64,000 nt of DNA, taken from assembly GCF_032391395.1 (NCBI RefSeq), contig NZ_CP135916.1:3131001-3195000 (forward strand), in the 5' to 3' direction. Shown piece by piece: positions 24,692-33,629 of the stretch. Made by a program: the position numbers and the translations under genes. Under the pieces are notes generated by a model that saw nothing but the letters and a program-made list of their open reading frames with translations, was not told the DNA's origin and did no database searches. The stretch comes from Sphingomonas sp. Y38-1Y (GTDB taxonomy: Bacteria > Pseudomonadota > Alphaproteobacteria > Sphingomonadales > Sphingomonadaceae). Position 1 is the first letter of the stretch; the number at the start of each line of letters is the position of its first letter.

Positions 24692-25834
24692 TTACCAGAA
24701 GATGTCGTATTCGACATCGACGACTTCGCCGGTCTCCAGATCGACCAAAAGCGCATCGTTGTAATAGCGCACCCAGCGATACGGCCCATCGGCATCGGGC
24801 AGGCGATAGCTGAACGGATCGTCGATCCAGTAATCGGGCGCGAACAGCACGCTGCTCAATGTGAAGCCGATCCCGAACCGGCGATAGCCACCATAATAGC
24901 CGGACGGCGCATAATAGCGCGGCAGGCGATACAGGTTGCGGTTCGACTGGCGATAGCCGCGCCAGTCGTACCGCTGGTCACGCCGCCAGTCCCGGTCCCA
25001 GCCGCCGCGATTGTAGCCGCCGACGTTCCAGCCGCTCCGATCGCCGCGATTTCGGTTCCAGTCGCCGCGGTCGCGATCGCGACCCCAATTGTTGTCGCCA
25101 TACCAGCGCCGGTCGCCCCGGTTCCACTGGCCGCGGCGATCGCCGTCGCGGCGCCCATCGCGGTCCACGCGCTCCTGGCGCTCGCGCAGAAAGCGGTCGC
25201 GATCGGCGGCGTTGCCGGGACGCCCGTCCCCGCGGTTCCAGTCGCGGCCGGCACGATCCTGGCGTTGCTGGATCCAGCGGTCGCGCTCGGCCGCGGCGCC
25301 GGGGCGCTGCCAGCCGGGCTGGCCGGGGCTGGTGCCCTGTGGTGCCTGTCCCTGCCATTGCGGGCGATCAGGACGTTGCCCTTCCGGCCGGCCGGCAAAG
25401 CCGCGACGCGGGTTATCGGTGCCGCGCGGCTGATCGGCACGCTGCCAATCGCCGCGCGGGCGATCGGGGCGCTGCCAGCCGCCCGCCTGTGCGCCCGCGC
25501 CTGCCTGGACACCGGCACCACCGTCACGGCGCCAGCCGCCGACGCGCGCACCCGCCTCGACACCAGGCGCCGGGCGCACATTGCCGAAGCGGCGGCCGCC
25601 GTCGCCCTGCGGCCGCTCGGGCCGTTGGAAGGCGGGGCGTGGCTCGCTGCGCTGGAAGTCGGGGCGCCCGCCGAGCGCCACGCCGCTGTCGCGCTGGCGT
25701 TCGGCGCGGGCGGCGGCGCGCGCACCATTGTCGGCGCGGCGCCACTCGCGCCCGCCGCCCTGGTCCTGCGCGATGGCCGCGGCCGGCAACAGTGCGGTGG
25801 CGGCGGCAAGCGCGAGCATCAACTTACGCTTCAT
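24692..25834 (-). CDS. Secreted Arg/Gly/Trp-rich protein with RcnB-like C-terminus
   Basis: A 380-residue exported protein. ATG at 25834-25832 follows CCGGAGGAA. After the signal peptide (KLMLALAAATALLPAAAIAQD) comes a long low-complexity region to about residue 300, made of RP, DR, GDW and NR repeats and rich in R, D, G, W and Q. The C-terminal 80 residues are ordered-looking: RLPRYYAPSGYYGGYRRFGI, SYRLPDADGPYRWVRYYNDA and LLVDLETGEVVDVEYDIFW. This end resembles the RcnB/YohN family linked to nickel/cobalt balance, where Y/W-rich motifs face the periplasm. A structural or nucleic-acid/metal-binding role in the envelope is possible; function is not known. Confidence 0.78.
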   Translation of the reverse strand: MKRKLMLALAAATALLPAAAIAQDQGGGREWRRADNGARAAARAERQRDSGVALGGRPDFQRSEPRPAFQRPERPQGDGGRRFGNVRPAPGVEAGARVGGWRRDGGAGVQAGAGAQAGGWQRPDRPRGDWQRADQPRGTDNPRRGFAGRPEGQRPDRPQWQGQAPQGTSPGQPGWQRPGAAAERDRWIQQRQDRAGRDWNRGDGRPGNAADRDRFLRERQERVDRDGRRDGDRRGQWNRGDRRWYGDNNWGRDRDRGDWNRNRGDRSGWNVGGYNRGGWDRDWRRDQRYDWRGYRQSNRNLYRLPRYYAPSGYYGGYRRFGIGFTLSSVLFAPDYWIDDPFSYRLPDADGPYRWVRYYNDALLVDLETGEVVDVEYDIFW

Positions 25835-25940
25835 CTTCGAATTCCTCCGGCGGGGGCCCGACAAGCCGGAGCGCCCCGCATGCAACACGAACTATGCCAG
25901 ATGCGGTGAGCGGTTGCTGAATTGCGCTGACAGCAAATCG

Positions 25941-26495
25941 TCAGCTTTGTGGACGGCGAGTCGGCGCGGTCAGCGCGGGCACGCCGCGTGCCGCATCGCG
26001 GGCATCGGTCCCCGGCGGCGCGACGGGCGCGACCGTCTCGTCCCCTCGCTCGATCGAGGCCGCCCGGCGGACGGCGTCGACCAGGCGCGGCTGGATGCCG
26101 CAGCGGCAATGGTGCGACATCGCGCGCCGGATCGCCTCCTCGTCGGGATCGCGCACCTCGCGGATCAGGACCGCCGCTGCCATCACCATGCCGGGGATGC
26201 AAAAGCCGCATTGCGACACGTTGGCGGCCAGGAACGCCTGCTGCACCGGATGGTCGCGGTCGCGGGCGAGGCCCTCGATAGTGGTGACGAAGCTTCCTTC
26301 GATCGCGCCGATCGCGACGGTGCACGACCGCACCGCGCGCCCGTCGATGTCGACCGTGCAGGCGCCGCACTCCCCCGTCGAGCAGCCGATCTTGGTCCCG
26401 GTCAGGTTCGACGCGTCGCGCAGCGCATAGGCAAGCGGCGTGTCGGGCGACAGCGCATACTGGATCGGCTGGTTATTGACGGTCATCCGGGTCAT
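25941..26495 (-). CDS. Orphan [2Fe-2S] small subunit of a xanthine-dehydrogenase-family oxidoreductase
   Basis: A 184-residue protein with the two-cluster layout of CoxS/IorA subunits: plant-type cluster motif GCSTGECGACTV plus Cys58 (residues about 38-58), then the helical domain cluster QCGFCIPGM and CRCG. These subunits carry electrons from a molybdopterin large subunit, as in isoquinoline 1-oxidoreductase or aldehyde oxidase. No large subunit is adjacent, and the protein has a roughly 30-residue A/P-rich C-terminal extension not usual in the family. A second possible start is the ATG at 26486. It either serves a large subunit coded elsewhere or is a leftover. Confidence 0.87.
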   Translation of the reverse strand: MTRMTVNNQPIQYALSPDTPLAYALRDASNLTGTKIGCSTGECGACTVDIDGRAVRSCTVAIGAIEGSFVTTIEGLARDRDHPVQQAFLAANVSQCGFCIPGMVMAAAVLIREVRDPDEEAIRRAMSHHCRCGIQPRLVDAVRRAASIERGDETVAPVAPPGTDARDAARGVPALTAPTRRPQS

Positions 26496-26592
26496 GATGC
26501 GGCTCTAGCGCAAGCCAATGGGCGTCCGCCAGCGCGACACAAAGTTGCTCGGCGACTTGCGATTCAGCAGCAAAAGGTTAAAGGCGCGCGCC

Positions 26593-28032
26593 ATGGCCAG
26601 CAAACCCCTCACCCTTTACGAGAAGATCTGGGCCGACCATCTGGTCGAGCGCCGGGACGACGGCACCTGCCTCATCTATATCGACCGCCACCTGGTGCAT
26701 GAGGTGACGAGCCCACAGGCGTTCGCCGGGCTGCGCGCCGCCGGTCGCCCGGTCCGCCGACCCGAGCTGACGCTGGCCGTGCCCGATCACAACCTGCCGA
26801 CAACGCCCCGCGTCGATGCCGCCGGCCGGCGCCTGCCGATCGCCGATCCAGCAAGCGCGCAGCAGCTCGACATGCTCGAGCGCAACACCGCCGAGTTCGG
26901 CGTCCGCTACATCGGCGCGACCGATGCAGAGCAGGGCATCGTCCATGTCGTCGGCCCCGAACAGGGCTTCACCCTGCCCGGCACGACGCTCGTCTGCGGC
27001 GACAGCCATACTTCGGCACACGGGGCGCTCGGCGCCCTCGCGTTCGGGATCGGGACGAGCGAGGTCGAGCATGTCCTCGCGACGCAGACATTGCTCCTCC
27101 AGCAATCGAAGACGATGGAGGTGCGCGTCGACGGCACGCTCGGCTTCGGCGTCAGTGCCAAGGACGTGATCCTGGCGATCATCGGCCGCATCGGCGCGGC
27201 GGGCGGTACCGGCCATGTCATCGAATATACCGGCGAGGTGATCCGCGGCCTGTCGGTCGAGGGGCGGCTGACCGTCAGCAACATGTCGATCGAAGGCGGC
27301 GCGCGCGCCGGCCTGATCGCGCCCGACGAGACGACCTTCGCTTACCTCAAGGGCCGGCCGATGGCGCCCACGGGCGAGGCATGGGACCGCGCCGTCGCCT
27401 ATTGGCGGACGCTGCCGACCGATCCCGGCGCCCGCTATGACGCGCGCGTCGTGCTGGACGGCAGCGAGATCGCGCCGTCGCTCACCTGGGGCACCAGCCC
27501 TGAGGATGTCGTGCCGATCACCGGCGTCGTGCCCGAGCCGGAGAGCTTCGCCGATCCGTCCAAGCAGGCCGCCGCGCGCAAGTCGCTCGACTATATGGGC
27601 CTGACCCCCGGTACGCGGATGCAAGACGTGGGGATCGAGCACGTCTTCATCGGCAGCTGCACCAACAGCCGCATCGAGGATCTGCGCGCCGCAGCCGCCG
27701 TCGTCGAAGGGCGCCGCATCGCCGACCGCATCCGCCAGGCGCTGGTCGTCCCGGGCTCGGGCCTGGTCAAGCGACAGGCGGAGGCCGAGGGGCTCGACCG
27801 CATCTTCACCGAGGCGGGGTTCGAATGGCGCGAGCCCGGCTGCTCGATGTGCCTGGCGATGAACCCCGACAAGGTGCCCGCGGGCGAACGTTGCGCTTCC
27901 ACCTCGAACCGAAATTTCGTAGGGCGCCAGGGACCGGGGGCGCGAACGCACCTGGTCTCGCCCGCGATGGCGGCGGCGGCGGCGGTCACGGGACGGCTGA
28001 CCGACGTGCGCGATCTGGTCGCGGGCGGATAA
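26593..28032 (+). CDS. leuC: 3-isopropylmalate dehydratase large subunit
   Basis: A 479-residue aconitase-family large subunit of isopropylmalate isomerase, which converts 2- to 3-isopropylmalate in leucine synthesis together with LeuD. The [4Fe-4S] ligands are Cys356 ([14 protein letters not shown]), Cys417 and Cys420 ([12 protein letters not shown]). Other family motifs are [32 protein letters not shown] and [21 protein letters not shown] use ATG 26593, as in known LeuC starts; the frame is open to an ATG at 26518. Unlike most genomes leuD does not follow directly: two genes intervene. Confidence 0.97.
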   Translation: MASKPLTLYEKIWADHLVERRDDGTCLIYIDRHLVHEVTSPQAFAGLRAAGRPVRRPELTLAVPDHNLPTTPRVDAAGRRLPIADPASAQQLDMLERNTAEFGVRYIGATDAEQGIVHVVGPEQGFTLPGTTLVCGDSHTSAHGALGALAFGIGTSEVEHVLATQTLLLQQSKTMEVRVDGTLGFGVSAKDVILAIIGRIGAAGGTGHVIEYTGEVIRGLSVEGRLTVSNMSIEGGARAGLIAPDETTFAYLKGRPMAPTGEAWDRAVAYWRTLPTDPGARYDARVVLDGSEIAPSLTWGTSPEDVVPITGVVPEPESFADPSKQAAARKSLDYMGLTPGTRMQDVGIEHVFIGSCTNSRIEDLRAAAAVVEGRRIADRIRQALVVPGSGLVKRQAEAEGLDRIFTEAGFEWREPGCSMCLAMNPDKVPAGERCASTSNRNFVGRQGPGARTHLVSPAMAAAAAVTGRLTDVRDLVAGG

Positions 28033-28065
28033 TGGCCGGGGACATGCCCGGGGAGGGTCGTTGGT

Positions 28066-28200
28066 ATGCGTCGAGTGATGGTCCTGCTGATCGCGGGCAC
28101 CGTAATGTCCGGTCTGGCCGCGGCCTATGCCTCATCGGGCAAGGTCCGCACCAAGGGCGACGCGCCCGTCCAGCAGGCGAGCACAGTCGCCGAGGGCTGA
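28066..28200 (+). CDS. Small 44-residue membrane or secreted protein between leuC and leuD
   Basis: A 45-codon frame with a strong GGGGAGGG ribosome site 8 bases before its ATG. The peptide is a hydrophobic N-terminal segment (MRRVMVLLIAGTVMSGLAAA) and a short polar tail ending STVAEG, so it is either an exported peptide or a single-pass membrane protein. It lies 33 bases after leuC in the same direction. The function is unknown. Confidence 0.65.
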   Translation: MRRVMVLLIAGTVMSGLAAAYASSGKVRTKGDAPVQQASTVAEG

Positions 28201-28266
28201 CGCCCACGCGTGACAGACGAAGCGATGGCTGGCACATCCGCCCCGGTTCAAAGGGGAATTGATGCC

Positions 28267-29082
28267 ATGCGCCTGATCGCCGCCATCCTGATCGCCGCCG
28301 CCACGATCGGCGCGGCGCCGCTACAGGCCCCTTCCGGCGTCCGTCTGTCCGCCTTCGAATGCGGCAGGCTGGTCCAGCCCGACCTTGGCCGCTTCAACGA
28401 CACCATGCTGTTCGCTGGCGAGCGGCGCGAGTTCGCCGCGGGCTGCTTCATCGTCCGCCACCCCAAGGGCGTGCTGCTCTGGGATACGGGCCTCTCGGCC
28501 GAGATGGCGGCACGTGCGCCCGACCGGATGACCGCCGGCCAGCCGATCGCGGAGCGGTTGAAGGCGCTGGGCCTCACCCCTGCCGACGTCACCCATGTCG
28601 GCATCAGCCACTATCATGCCGACCATACCGGCGGCGCCCGCGCCTTTCCCGACGCGAACCTCCTGATCGGCGCAAAGGACTGGGCGGCCGTCCAGGCGAT
28701 GGCAGGCGACGACCCGCAGCGCGCCGCGCTCAAGCCCTGGACCGATGGTCCCGCCAAGGTGACGCCCGTCACCGGCGACCGCGACGTGTTTGGCGACGGC
28801 AGCGTGATGATGCTGACGATGCCCGGCCACACGCCCGGCCATTCGGCGCTGCTGGTCAGGACGGCGCGCAACGGCGCGGTGCTCATCAGCGGCGACCAGT
28901 ATCACTTCCGCGAGAACCGCCCGGTGCGCGGCGTGCCCACCTTCAACGCCAGCCGGGCCGAGACGCTGGCAAGCCACGATCGCTTCGAAGGCATCGCCAA
29001 GAACCTGAAGGCGCGCGTCGTCATCCAGCACGATCCGCGCGACCTTGCCGCCCTACCCGCTTTCCCCAAGGAACTCGACTGA
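28267..29082 (+). CDS. Secreted metallo-beta-lactamase-fold hydrolase, AHL-lactonase type
   Basis: A 271-residue protein with a signal peptide ([20 protein letters not shown]) and an MBL fold. The dinuclear zinc site is visible as HYHADHTGG (from His115), the distal His in [12 protein letters not shown], Asp in ISGDQYHF and a His in [10 protein letters not shown]. It belongs to the N-acyl-homoserine-lactonase-like (AttM/AiiB) group, which opens lactone rings. ATG 28267 follows AAGGGGAA; an ATG at 28210 would lack both. It sits between leuC and leuD, its stop only 2 bases before the leuD start. It may degrade quorum signals or another ester outside the cytoplasm. Confidence 0.87.
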   Translation: MRLIAAILIAAATIGAAPLQAPSGVRLSAFECGRLVQPDLGRFNDTMLFAGERREFAAGCFIVRHPKGVLLWDTGLSAEMAARAPDRMTAGQPIAERLKALGLTPADVTHVGISHYHADHTGGARAFPDANLLIGAKDWAAVQAMAGDDPQRAALKPWTDGPAKVTPVTGDRDVFGDGSVMMLTMPGHTPGHSALLVRTARNGAVLISGDQYHFRENRPVRGVPTFNASRAETLASHDRFEGIAKNLKARVVIQHDPRDLAALPAFPKELD

Positions 29083-29084
29083 CC

Positions 29085-29717
29085 ATGCGAGCCGTCACCC
29101 GCGTCGAGGGGCGCGCCTATCCCTTCGGTGCCAAGAATATCGACACCGACATCATCATCCCCGCGCACTGGCTGAAGACCGTCACGCGAGAGGGGCTGGG
29201 CAAGGGTGCGTTCGAGGCGCTGCGACGTGAGCCGGGCAATTTGTTCGACGACCCTGCATATGCCGGTAGCCCGGTCCTGATCGCGGGCGAGAATTTCGGC
29301 TGCGGCTCCAGCCGCGAACATGCCGCCTGGGCACTGGACGACATGGGCGTTCGCGCCGTGATCGCGCCGAGCTATTCGGACATCTTCTCGGGCAATGCGG
29401 TGAAGAACGGCATCGTCCCGGTCGTCTTGCCGCAGGACGCGATCGACCGGCTGGTCGAGGTGGCGCGTGAGGGGGCGGCCGTCACCGTCGATCTGGAGAC
29501 GATGAGCGTCACCACCCCCTATCAAGACCGCTTCCCCTTCGACATGGATCCCTTTCGCCGACAGTGCCTGATGGAAGGGCTGGACGAGATCGGCATCACG
29601 CTGGCAAAAGATACCGCGATTTCGAATTTCGAGGCGACCGTTCGTGAGAGTCGCCCGTGGATCGCGGAAGGGAGCCGAAATGCGGGCGTTGCTGTCGAGG
29701 GTGCCGGGCGGACCTGA
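29085..29717 (+). CDS. leuD: 3-isopropylmalate dehydratase small subunit
   Basis: A 210-residue LeuD, the swivelling domain subunit that completes the LeuC active site. Signatures are [20 protein letters not shown] at the start, [20 protein letters not shown] and [18 protein letters not shown], then [16 protein letters not shown]. The length matches the family. Its start follows the lactonase stop by 2 bases, and its own 3' end overlaps the next gene by 38 bases. Confidence 0.97.
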   Translation: MRAVTRVEGRAYPFGAKNIDTDIIIPAHWLKTVTREGLGKGAFEALRREPGNLFDDPAYAGSPVLIAGENFGCGSSREHAAWALDDMGVRAVIAPSYSDIFSGNAVKNGIVPVVLPQDAIDRLVEVAREGAAVTVDLETMSVTTPYQDRFPFDMDPFRRQCLMEGLDEIGITLAKDTAISNFEATVRESRPWIAEGSRNAGVAVEGAGRT

Positions 29718-30678
29718 AACTCTGGAACTGGCCGAGCTGCCCGATCCGGCACCCGGCCCCGGACAAGTCGTCGTCGCCGTTCGCGCCTGCGCGATCAACT
29801 ATCCGGACGTCCTCATCATTGAGGACAAGTACCAGTTCAAGCCGCCCCGCCCCTTCGCCCCCGGCGGCGAGATCGCCGGCGTGGTCGAGGCGGTCGGCGA
29901 GGGCGTGACCGGCTGGGCACCGGGCGACCGGGTGATCGCGGTGATCGGCAATGGCGGCCTGGTCGAAAAGGTCGCGGTTCCCGCCGCGCAGCTCCACCGC
30001 CTGCCCGACGGGCGCGACTTCGCCGAGGGGGCGGCGCTGCTCCTCACCTATGCCACCACGATCCACGCGCTCGCCGATCGCGGGGGATTGGCCAAAGGAC
30101 AGACGCTGCTGGTCCTCGGTGCCGCGGGCGGCGTCGGGCTCGCCGCGGTCGAGCTCGGCAAGGCAATGGGCGCGCGCGTGGTCGGTGCCGTCTCGTCCGA
30201 GACGAAGGCAGCGGCGGTGCGAGAAGCCGGCGCGGACGACGTCATCGTCTATCCGCGCGGCCCCTTCGACAAGGAAGCTTCCAAGGCGCTGGCCGAGCAG
30301 TTCAAGGCGGCGGTCGGGCCGAAGGGCGCGGACGTGATCTACGACCCCGTCGGCGGCGACTATACCGAGCCGGCGCTGCGCGCGATCGCGTGGGAGGGGC
30401 GCTATCTCGTCGTCGGCTTCCCTGCCGGCATCCCCAAGCTGCCGCTCAACCTGACGCTTCTCAAGAGCTGCGACGTCTGCGGCGTCTTCTGGGGCGCGTT
30501 CGCCGCACGCGATCCCAAGACGAATGCCGCGCATGTCGAGCGTCTGCTGGAAATGTGGGAGGCCGGACGCATCGCGCCGCGCGTCACCCAGCGCTTCCCG
30601 CTGGCCCGCGGCGGCGAGGCGATCGCGGCGCTGACGACGCGCGAGGTGGTCGGCAAGGTCGTCGTCGAAACGACCTGA
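29680..30678 (+). CDS. NADPH:quinone oxidoreductase-like protein (zinc-free MDR)
   Basis: A 332-residue medium-chain dehydrogenase/reductase of the quinone oxidoreductase group. ATG 29680 follows GGAAGGGAG and lies inside the 3' end of leuD. Seen are the N-terminal GroES-like domain ([33 protein letters not shown]), the nucleotide-binding [20 protein letters not shown] (residues about 140-160) and [20 protein letters not shown]. The structural zinc cysteines of alcohol dehydrogenases are absent. It probably reduces quinones or enoyl-type substrates with NADPH. Confidence 0.9.
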   Translation: MRALLSRVPGGPETLELAELPDPAPGPGQVVVAVRACAINYPDVLIIEDKYQFKPPRPFAPGGEIAGVVEAVGEGVTGWAPGDRVIAVIGNGGLVEKVAVPAAQLHRLPDGRDFAEGAALLLTYATTIHALADRGGLAKGQTLLVLGAAGGVGLAAVELGKAMGARVVGAVSSETKAAAVREAGADDVIVYPRGPFDKEASKALAEQFKAAVGPKGADVIYDPVGGDYTEPALRAIAWEGRYLVVGFPAGIPKLPLNLTLLKSCDVCGVFWGAFAARDPKTNAAHVERLLEMWEAGRIAPRVTQRFPLARGGEAIAALTTREVVGKVVVETT

Positions 30679-30756
30679 CGTAGCCGCCCGTTGCGGAGCC
30701 GCAACCGCCCCCCTATCTCGCCCCTCACAGAAGCGTAACGAAGGGGCCGAGACCAG

Positions 30757-31080
30757 ATGACCACGTTCGACGACCGCGAGCGCGCATTCGAAGCGAAGTT
30801 CGCGCGCGATGAGGAAATGCTCTTCCGCGTCGTCGCACGCCGCAATCGCCTGGTCGGCCAGTGGGCCGCCGGCTTGATGAAGCTGACGCCCGAAGAGACC
30901 GAGGCCTATGCCAAGGCGGTGGTCCAGGCCGATTTCGAGGAAGCCGGCGAAGAGGACGTGATCCGCAAACTCTATGGCGACCTGATCGCCGCCAATATCG
31001 ACGTCGACGAGGCCGCGGTGCGCAAGGCCCTGGAGGACCAGACGGTCGAGGCGCGTCGCCAGCTGCTAGAGGCACCCTGA
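30757..31080 (+). CDS. F1-ATPase zeta-type inhibitor (DUF1476)
   Basis: A 107-residue four-helix protein matching the alphaproteobacterial DUF1476 family, which includes the zeta subunit of Paracoccus F1F0-ATP synthase. It starts TTFDDRERAFEAKFARDEEM, the inhibitory N-terminal helix, and continues RRNRLVGQWAAGLMKLTPEE. It blocks ATP hydrolysis by F1. Next to bolA and grx, the usual alphaproteobacterial neighbourhood. Its C-terminal region ends EDQTVEARRQLLEAP. Confidence 0.9.
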   Translation: MTTFDDRERAFEAKFARDEEMLFRVVARRNRLVGQWAAGLMKLTPEETEAYAKAVVQADFEEAGEEDVIRKLYGDLIAANIDVDEAAVRKALEDQTVEARRQLLEAP

Positions 31081-31083
31081 TCC

Positions 31084-31320
31084 ATGCCGATGGCGGCCGA
31101 AGAGATCGAGGCGCTGATCCGCGCCGAACTGCCCGATGCGGAAGTGACGATCACCGACCTGGCGGGTGACGGCGACCATTATGCCGCGCACGTCGTGTCG
31201 GGCGCGTTCAAGGGCTTAAGCCGGGTCAAGCAGCACCAGACCGTGTACGCGGCGCTGGGCGGCCGGATGGGCGGCGTGCTCCACGCACTCCAGCTCACCA
31301 CCGCCGCGCCAAAGGAGTGA
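31084..31320 (+). CDS. bolA: BolA-family protein
   Basis: A 78-residue BolA protein with the class II KH-like fold. Motifs are [20 protein letters not shown], the flexible loop [17 protein letters not shown] and the helix [19 protein letters not shown], with the His residue used to share a [2Fe-2S] cluster with a CGFS glutaredoxin. The grx gene starts next to its stop, which supports that partnership in iron-sulfur trafficking or iron sensing. It starts 3 bases after the upstream stop. Confidence 0.93.
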   Translation: MPMAAEEIEALIRAELPDAEVTITDLAGDGDHYAAHVVSGAFKGLSRVKQHQTVYAALGGRMGGVLHALQLTTAAPKE

Positions 31321-31325
31321 CAGTG

Positions 31326-31655
31326 ATGACCGATGAAGTGCAGGCGCGGTTGCGCGAGATCGTCCAAGCCAATGACGTGGTGCTGTTCATGAAGGGCAGT
31401 CCGCTGTTCCCCCAGTGCGGCTTTTCGAGCCGAGCGGTGGCGATCCTCAATCACCTGAACGCCGATTTCGAGAGCGTCGACGTGCTTCAGGATCAGGGGA
31501 TACGCCAGGGGATCAAGGCGTTCAGCGACTGGCCGACGATCCCGCAACTCTATGTCCACGGGGAATTTGTCGGCGGCTCGGACATCATGATGGAGATGTA
31601 CGAGTCGGGCGAACTCCAGACGCTCCTGGGTGAAACCGGCGCGGCGCAGGCCTGA
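31326..31655 (+). CDS. grxD: Monothiol CGFS glutaredoxin (Grx4 type)
   Basis: A 109-residue monothiol glutaredoxin. The active site is PQCGFS (Cys31), followed by the glutathione-site motifs [19 protein letters not shown] and [14 protein letters not shown]. It carries and transfers [2Fe-2S] clusters, with the adjacent BolA as partner. I choose ATG 31326, 8 bases after GGAG; a GTG at 31317 is also in frame but lies on that ribosome site. Confidence 0.95.
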   Translation: MTDEVQARLREIVQANDVVLFMKGSPLFPQCGFSSRAVAILNHLNADFESVDVLQDQGIRQGIKAFSDWPTIPQLYVHGEFVGGSDIMMEMYESGELQTLLGETGAAQA

Positions 31656-31696
31656 ATTCGGGGGCCGCGCGCCCGCCAACAGACGAGGGGGGCGTG

Positions 31697-33001
31697 ATGC
31701 TCCAGCAGACCGGCGCCGCATTCGCGGCGGAGGGTCGGTTGCGCGCGGGCGCGCCGCTGATCCTGTGTGACCTGACGCAGAGCTACTCCCCCGCCGGCGG
31801 CGGCGGGATCAGCACGTATCTGCGCGAAAAGCGTGACTATGTGCTACGCGAGACGCCGCACCACCTGCTCCAGATCGTGCCGGGGCCAGAGGATCGGGTG
31901 ACGGTCAACGGCCGCCACATCTTTGCGGAGGTCGGCGCCGATCCCGTGCGCGGCAGTCCCAATTACCGCTTCATCCTGCGCACCGGCATCGTCCGAAACC
32001 TGCTCGCACAGTATCGGCCCGACGTAATCGAGTCGCTGTGCCCCTGGGTGCTGCCCTGGACGGCGATCCATCACCGCCGCGCCTTTCCGGAAACGACACT
32101 GGTCGCGGGCTATCGCACCGACTTTCCCAACGCGCACGTCTATCGCGTCGGCGCGGAGAAGTTCGGCGAGACGCTGGGGCGCGGGCTGCGTTGGCTGTCC
32201 TATGGCTATGCCGAGATCACCTATCGCGAGTTCGACTGGGTCTACACGCTGAGCGAGGCAGCGCGGCAGCCGCTTGGCGAGCGTGGCATCCATCAGACGT
32301 CGGTCCTGCCGCTCGGCGTCGACACGACGCTGTTCAGTCCGGCTCGCCGCGACGCGGGCTATCGCGCCGAGCTCGGCCTACCGCCGGGCGATGGTCCGCT
32401 GCTCGCCTATGCCGGCCGCATCGACAACGAAAAGCGCGCCGATCGGCTGGTCGACATGTTCCGCCGCCTGCCGCCGGCGCTCGGCGCGGCGATGGTGATG
32501 ATCGGCGACGGCAAGCTGCGCGAGCGGCTGGTCGCCGAGTCCGCCGGGCTGCCGATCGCCTTCCCCGGCTTCGAAAATGGCCGGGCCGAGCTCGCCCGTG
32601 CGCTCGCCTCGTCGGACATCTACGTCTCGGCGATGGCGGACGAGACGTTCGGCGTGTCCGTGCTGGAGGCGCAGGCGTCGGGGCTTCCCGTCGTCGGCGT
32701 GACCGGCGGTGCGATGCCCGACCGGGTGCCCGCGGGGTTGGGTCTGCTCGGCCCCGTTGACGATGTCGAGACGATGGCGCGCAACGTCGCGGCGCTGTGG
32801 CACGGCGATCCGCACGGAGCGGGCCGGCGCGCGCGCGCGATGGTCGAGGCGAAGTTCGGCTGGGATCGCACCTTCGCGCGCCTGTTCGACGACATCTATC
32901 CCGCCGCGATGGCGGTCAGCGCCGATCGCCAGGCACGCCGCCAGGCGAGCCGCTTCGCCTCGGCGCGGCCCGCGCTGCCTGCGGGGTTGGTGGCTGCCTG
33001 A
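31697..33001 (+). CDS. Glycosyltransferase family 4-type (GT-B fold)
   Basis: A 434-residue cytoplasmic glycosyltransferase. The N-domain opens ILCDLTQSYSPAGGGGISTY with the glycine-rich acceptor loop; the C-domain has LPLGVDTTLFSPARR, LAYAGRIDNEKRADRLVDMF and the donor-binding EX7E-like region around SAMADETFGVSVLEAQASGLP. It moves a sugar from a nucleotide donor to an envelope acceptor, perhaps a glycolipid or polysaccharide. ATG 31697 follows GAGGGGGG; a GTG precedes it. It is a lone gene here, so the product is not evident. Confidence 0.87.
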   Translation: MLQQTGAAFAAEGRLRAGAPLILCDLTQSYSPAGGGGISTYLREKRDYVLRETPHHLLQIVPGPEDRVTVNGRHIFAEVGADPVRGSPNYRFILRTGIVRNLLAQYRPDVIESLCPWVLPWTAIHHRRAFPETTLVAGYRTDFPNAHVYRVGAEKFGETLGRGLRWLSYGYAEITYREFDWVYTLSEAARQPLGERGIHQTSVLPLGVDTTLFSPARRDAGYRAELGLPPGDGPLLAYAGRIDNEKRADRLVDMFRRLPPALGAAMVMIGDGKLRERLVAESAGLPIAFPGFENGRAELARALASSDIYVSAMADETFGVSVLEAQASGLPVVGVTGGAMPDRVPAGLGLLGPVDDVETMARNVAALWHGDPHGAGRRARAMVEAKFGWDRTFARLFDDIYPAAMAVSADRQARRQASRFASARPALPAGLVAA

Positions 33002-33012
33002 ACCATCCGGGT

Positions 33013-33041
33013 GGGCGGGCGTCCGATGAGGACACCCGCCC
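33013..33041 (+). terminator. Terminator-like hairpin after the glycosyltransferase gene
   Basis: Arms GGGCGGGCGTCC and GGACACCCGCCC (one mismatch) around a 5-base loop, 11 bases after the stop. The T tract is weak (GGTTTG), so intrinsic termination is likely but not certain. Confidence 0.5.
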
Positions 33042-33209
33042 GGTTTGAAGCGTCGGACAGGACGCGTCGGATGTGCCGGTGAGGTTGCATTTGCCGTGCC
33101 AGACGTGCCGACCCGCGGAAATCCGCACGTTCGTTCGTTAACGCGCGTCCACCATCACGCTGGATTGTAAACGCTGCCGACAGCCGCGCTCGCCGCTTAA
33201 CGATCCCGC

Positions 33210-33248
33210 TTGACTACAAGCGTAATCAGTACGATTACAGCCGTAGTC
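33210..33248 (+). promoter_or_regulatory. Doubled BlaI/MecI-type operator over the -35 element
   Basis: The 37-base stretch 33212-33248 is a nested palindrome with a single centre at 33230: outer arms GACTAC/GTAGTC, inner arms GTAATC/GATTAC. It also reads as two boxes, TACAAGCGTA (33215-33224) and TACAGCCGTA (33236-33245), each one change from the BlaI consensus TACAnnTGTA. A -35-like TTGACT (33210-33215) touches the first box. It lies 12 bases before the regulator ATG, so it should mediate autorepression of the pair. Confidence 0.75.
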
Positions 33249-33260
33249 GAGAGGGAAGTG

Positions 33261-33629
33261 ATGACCGAGCGAATCAGCGATGCCGAACATGCGGTGATGG
33301 AGGTCCTGTGGGACGAGAGCCCGCTGACCGCGCAGGAAGTCGCCGAGCGGGTACCCGCCGATCGCGACTGGAGCGTCAACACCGTCAAGACGCTGCTCGG
33401 CCGGCTCCTGGGCAAGAACATCATCGCGCATGAAGAGGACGGCCGCCGCTATCGCTACCGGCCGCTGGTCGCGCGTGAGGACTACGTGTCGGGCGAGTCG
33501 AAGAAGCTGATCGACCGGCTGTTCGGCGGCCGCCTGACGCCGCTGGTCGCGCACATGGCGGAGCGCGACGAACTCACCCGCGACGACATCGCCGAGATCG
33601 AGGCGCTTCTGAAGGAACTCAAGCAATGA
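33261..33629 (+). CDS. BlaI/MecI/CopY-family repressor
   Basis: A 122-residue winged-helix repressor (PF03965). ATG 33261 follows GAGGGAAG; the frame is open to 33210 but that part is the operator. Recognition region: SVNTVKTLLGRLLGKNIIAH, then EDGRRYRYRPLVAREDY, with a C-terminal dimerisation helix bundle. Repression is normally lifted when the partner membrane protease causes its cleavage. The M56 gene follows with a 4-base overlap, and a doubled operator precedes. Confidence 0.93.
   Translation: MTERISDAEHAVMEVLWDESPLTAQEVAERVPADRDWSVNTVKTLLGRLLGKNIIAHEEDGRRYRYRPLVAREDYVSGESKKLIDRLFGGRLTPLVAHMAERDELTRDDIAEIEALLKELKQ

Noticed and set aside
30690..30705. Hairpin GTTGCGG-AG-CCGCAAC after the quinone oxidoreductase gene as a terminator.
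   Set aside because: Short stem with no T tract in either direction; not enough to call.
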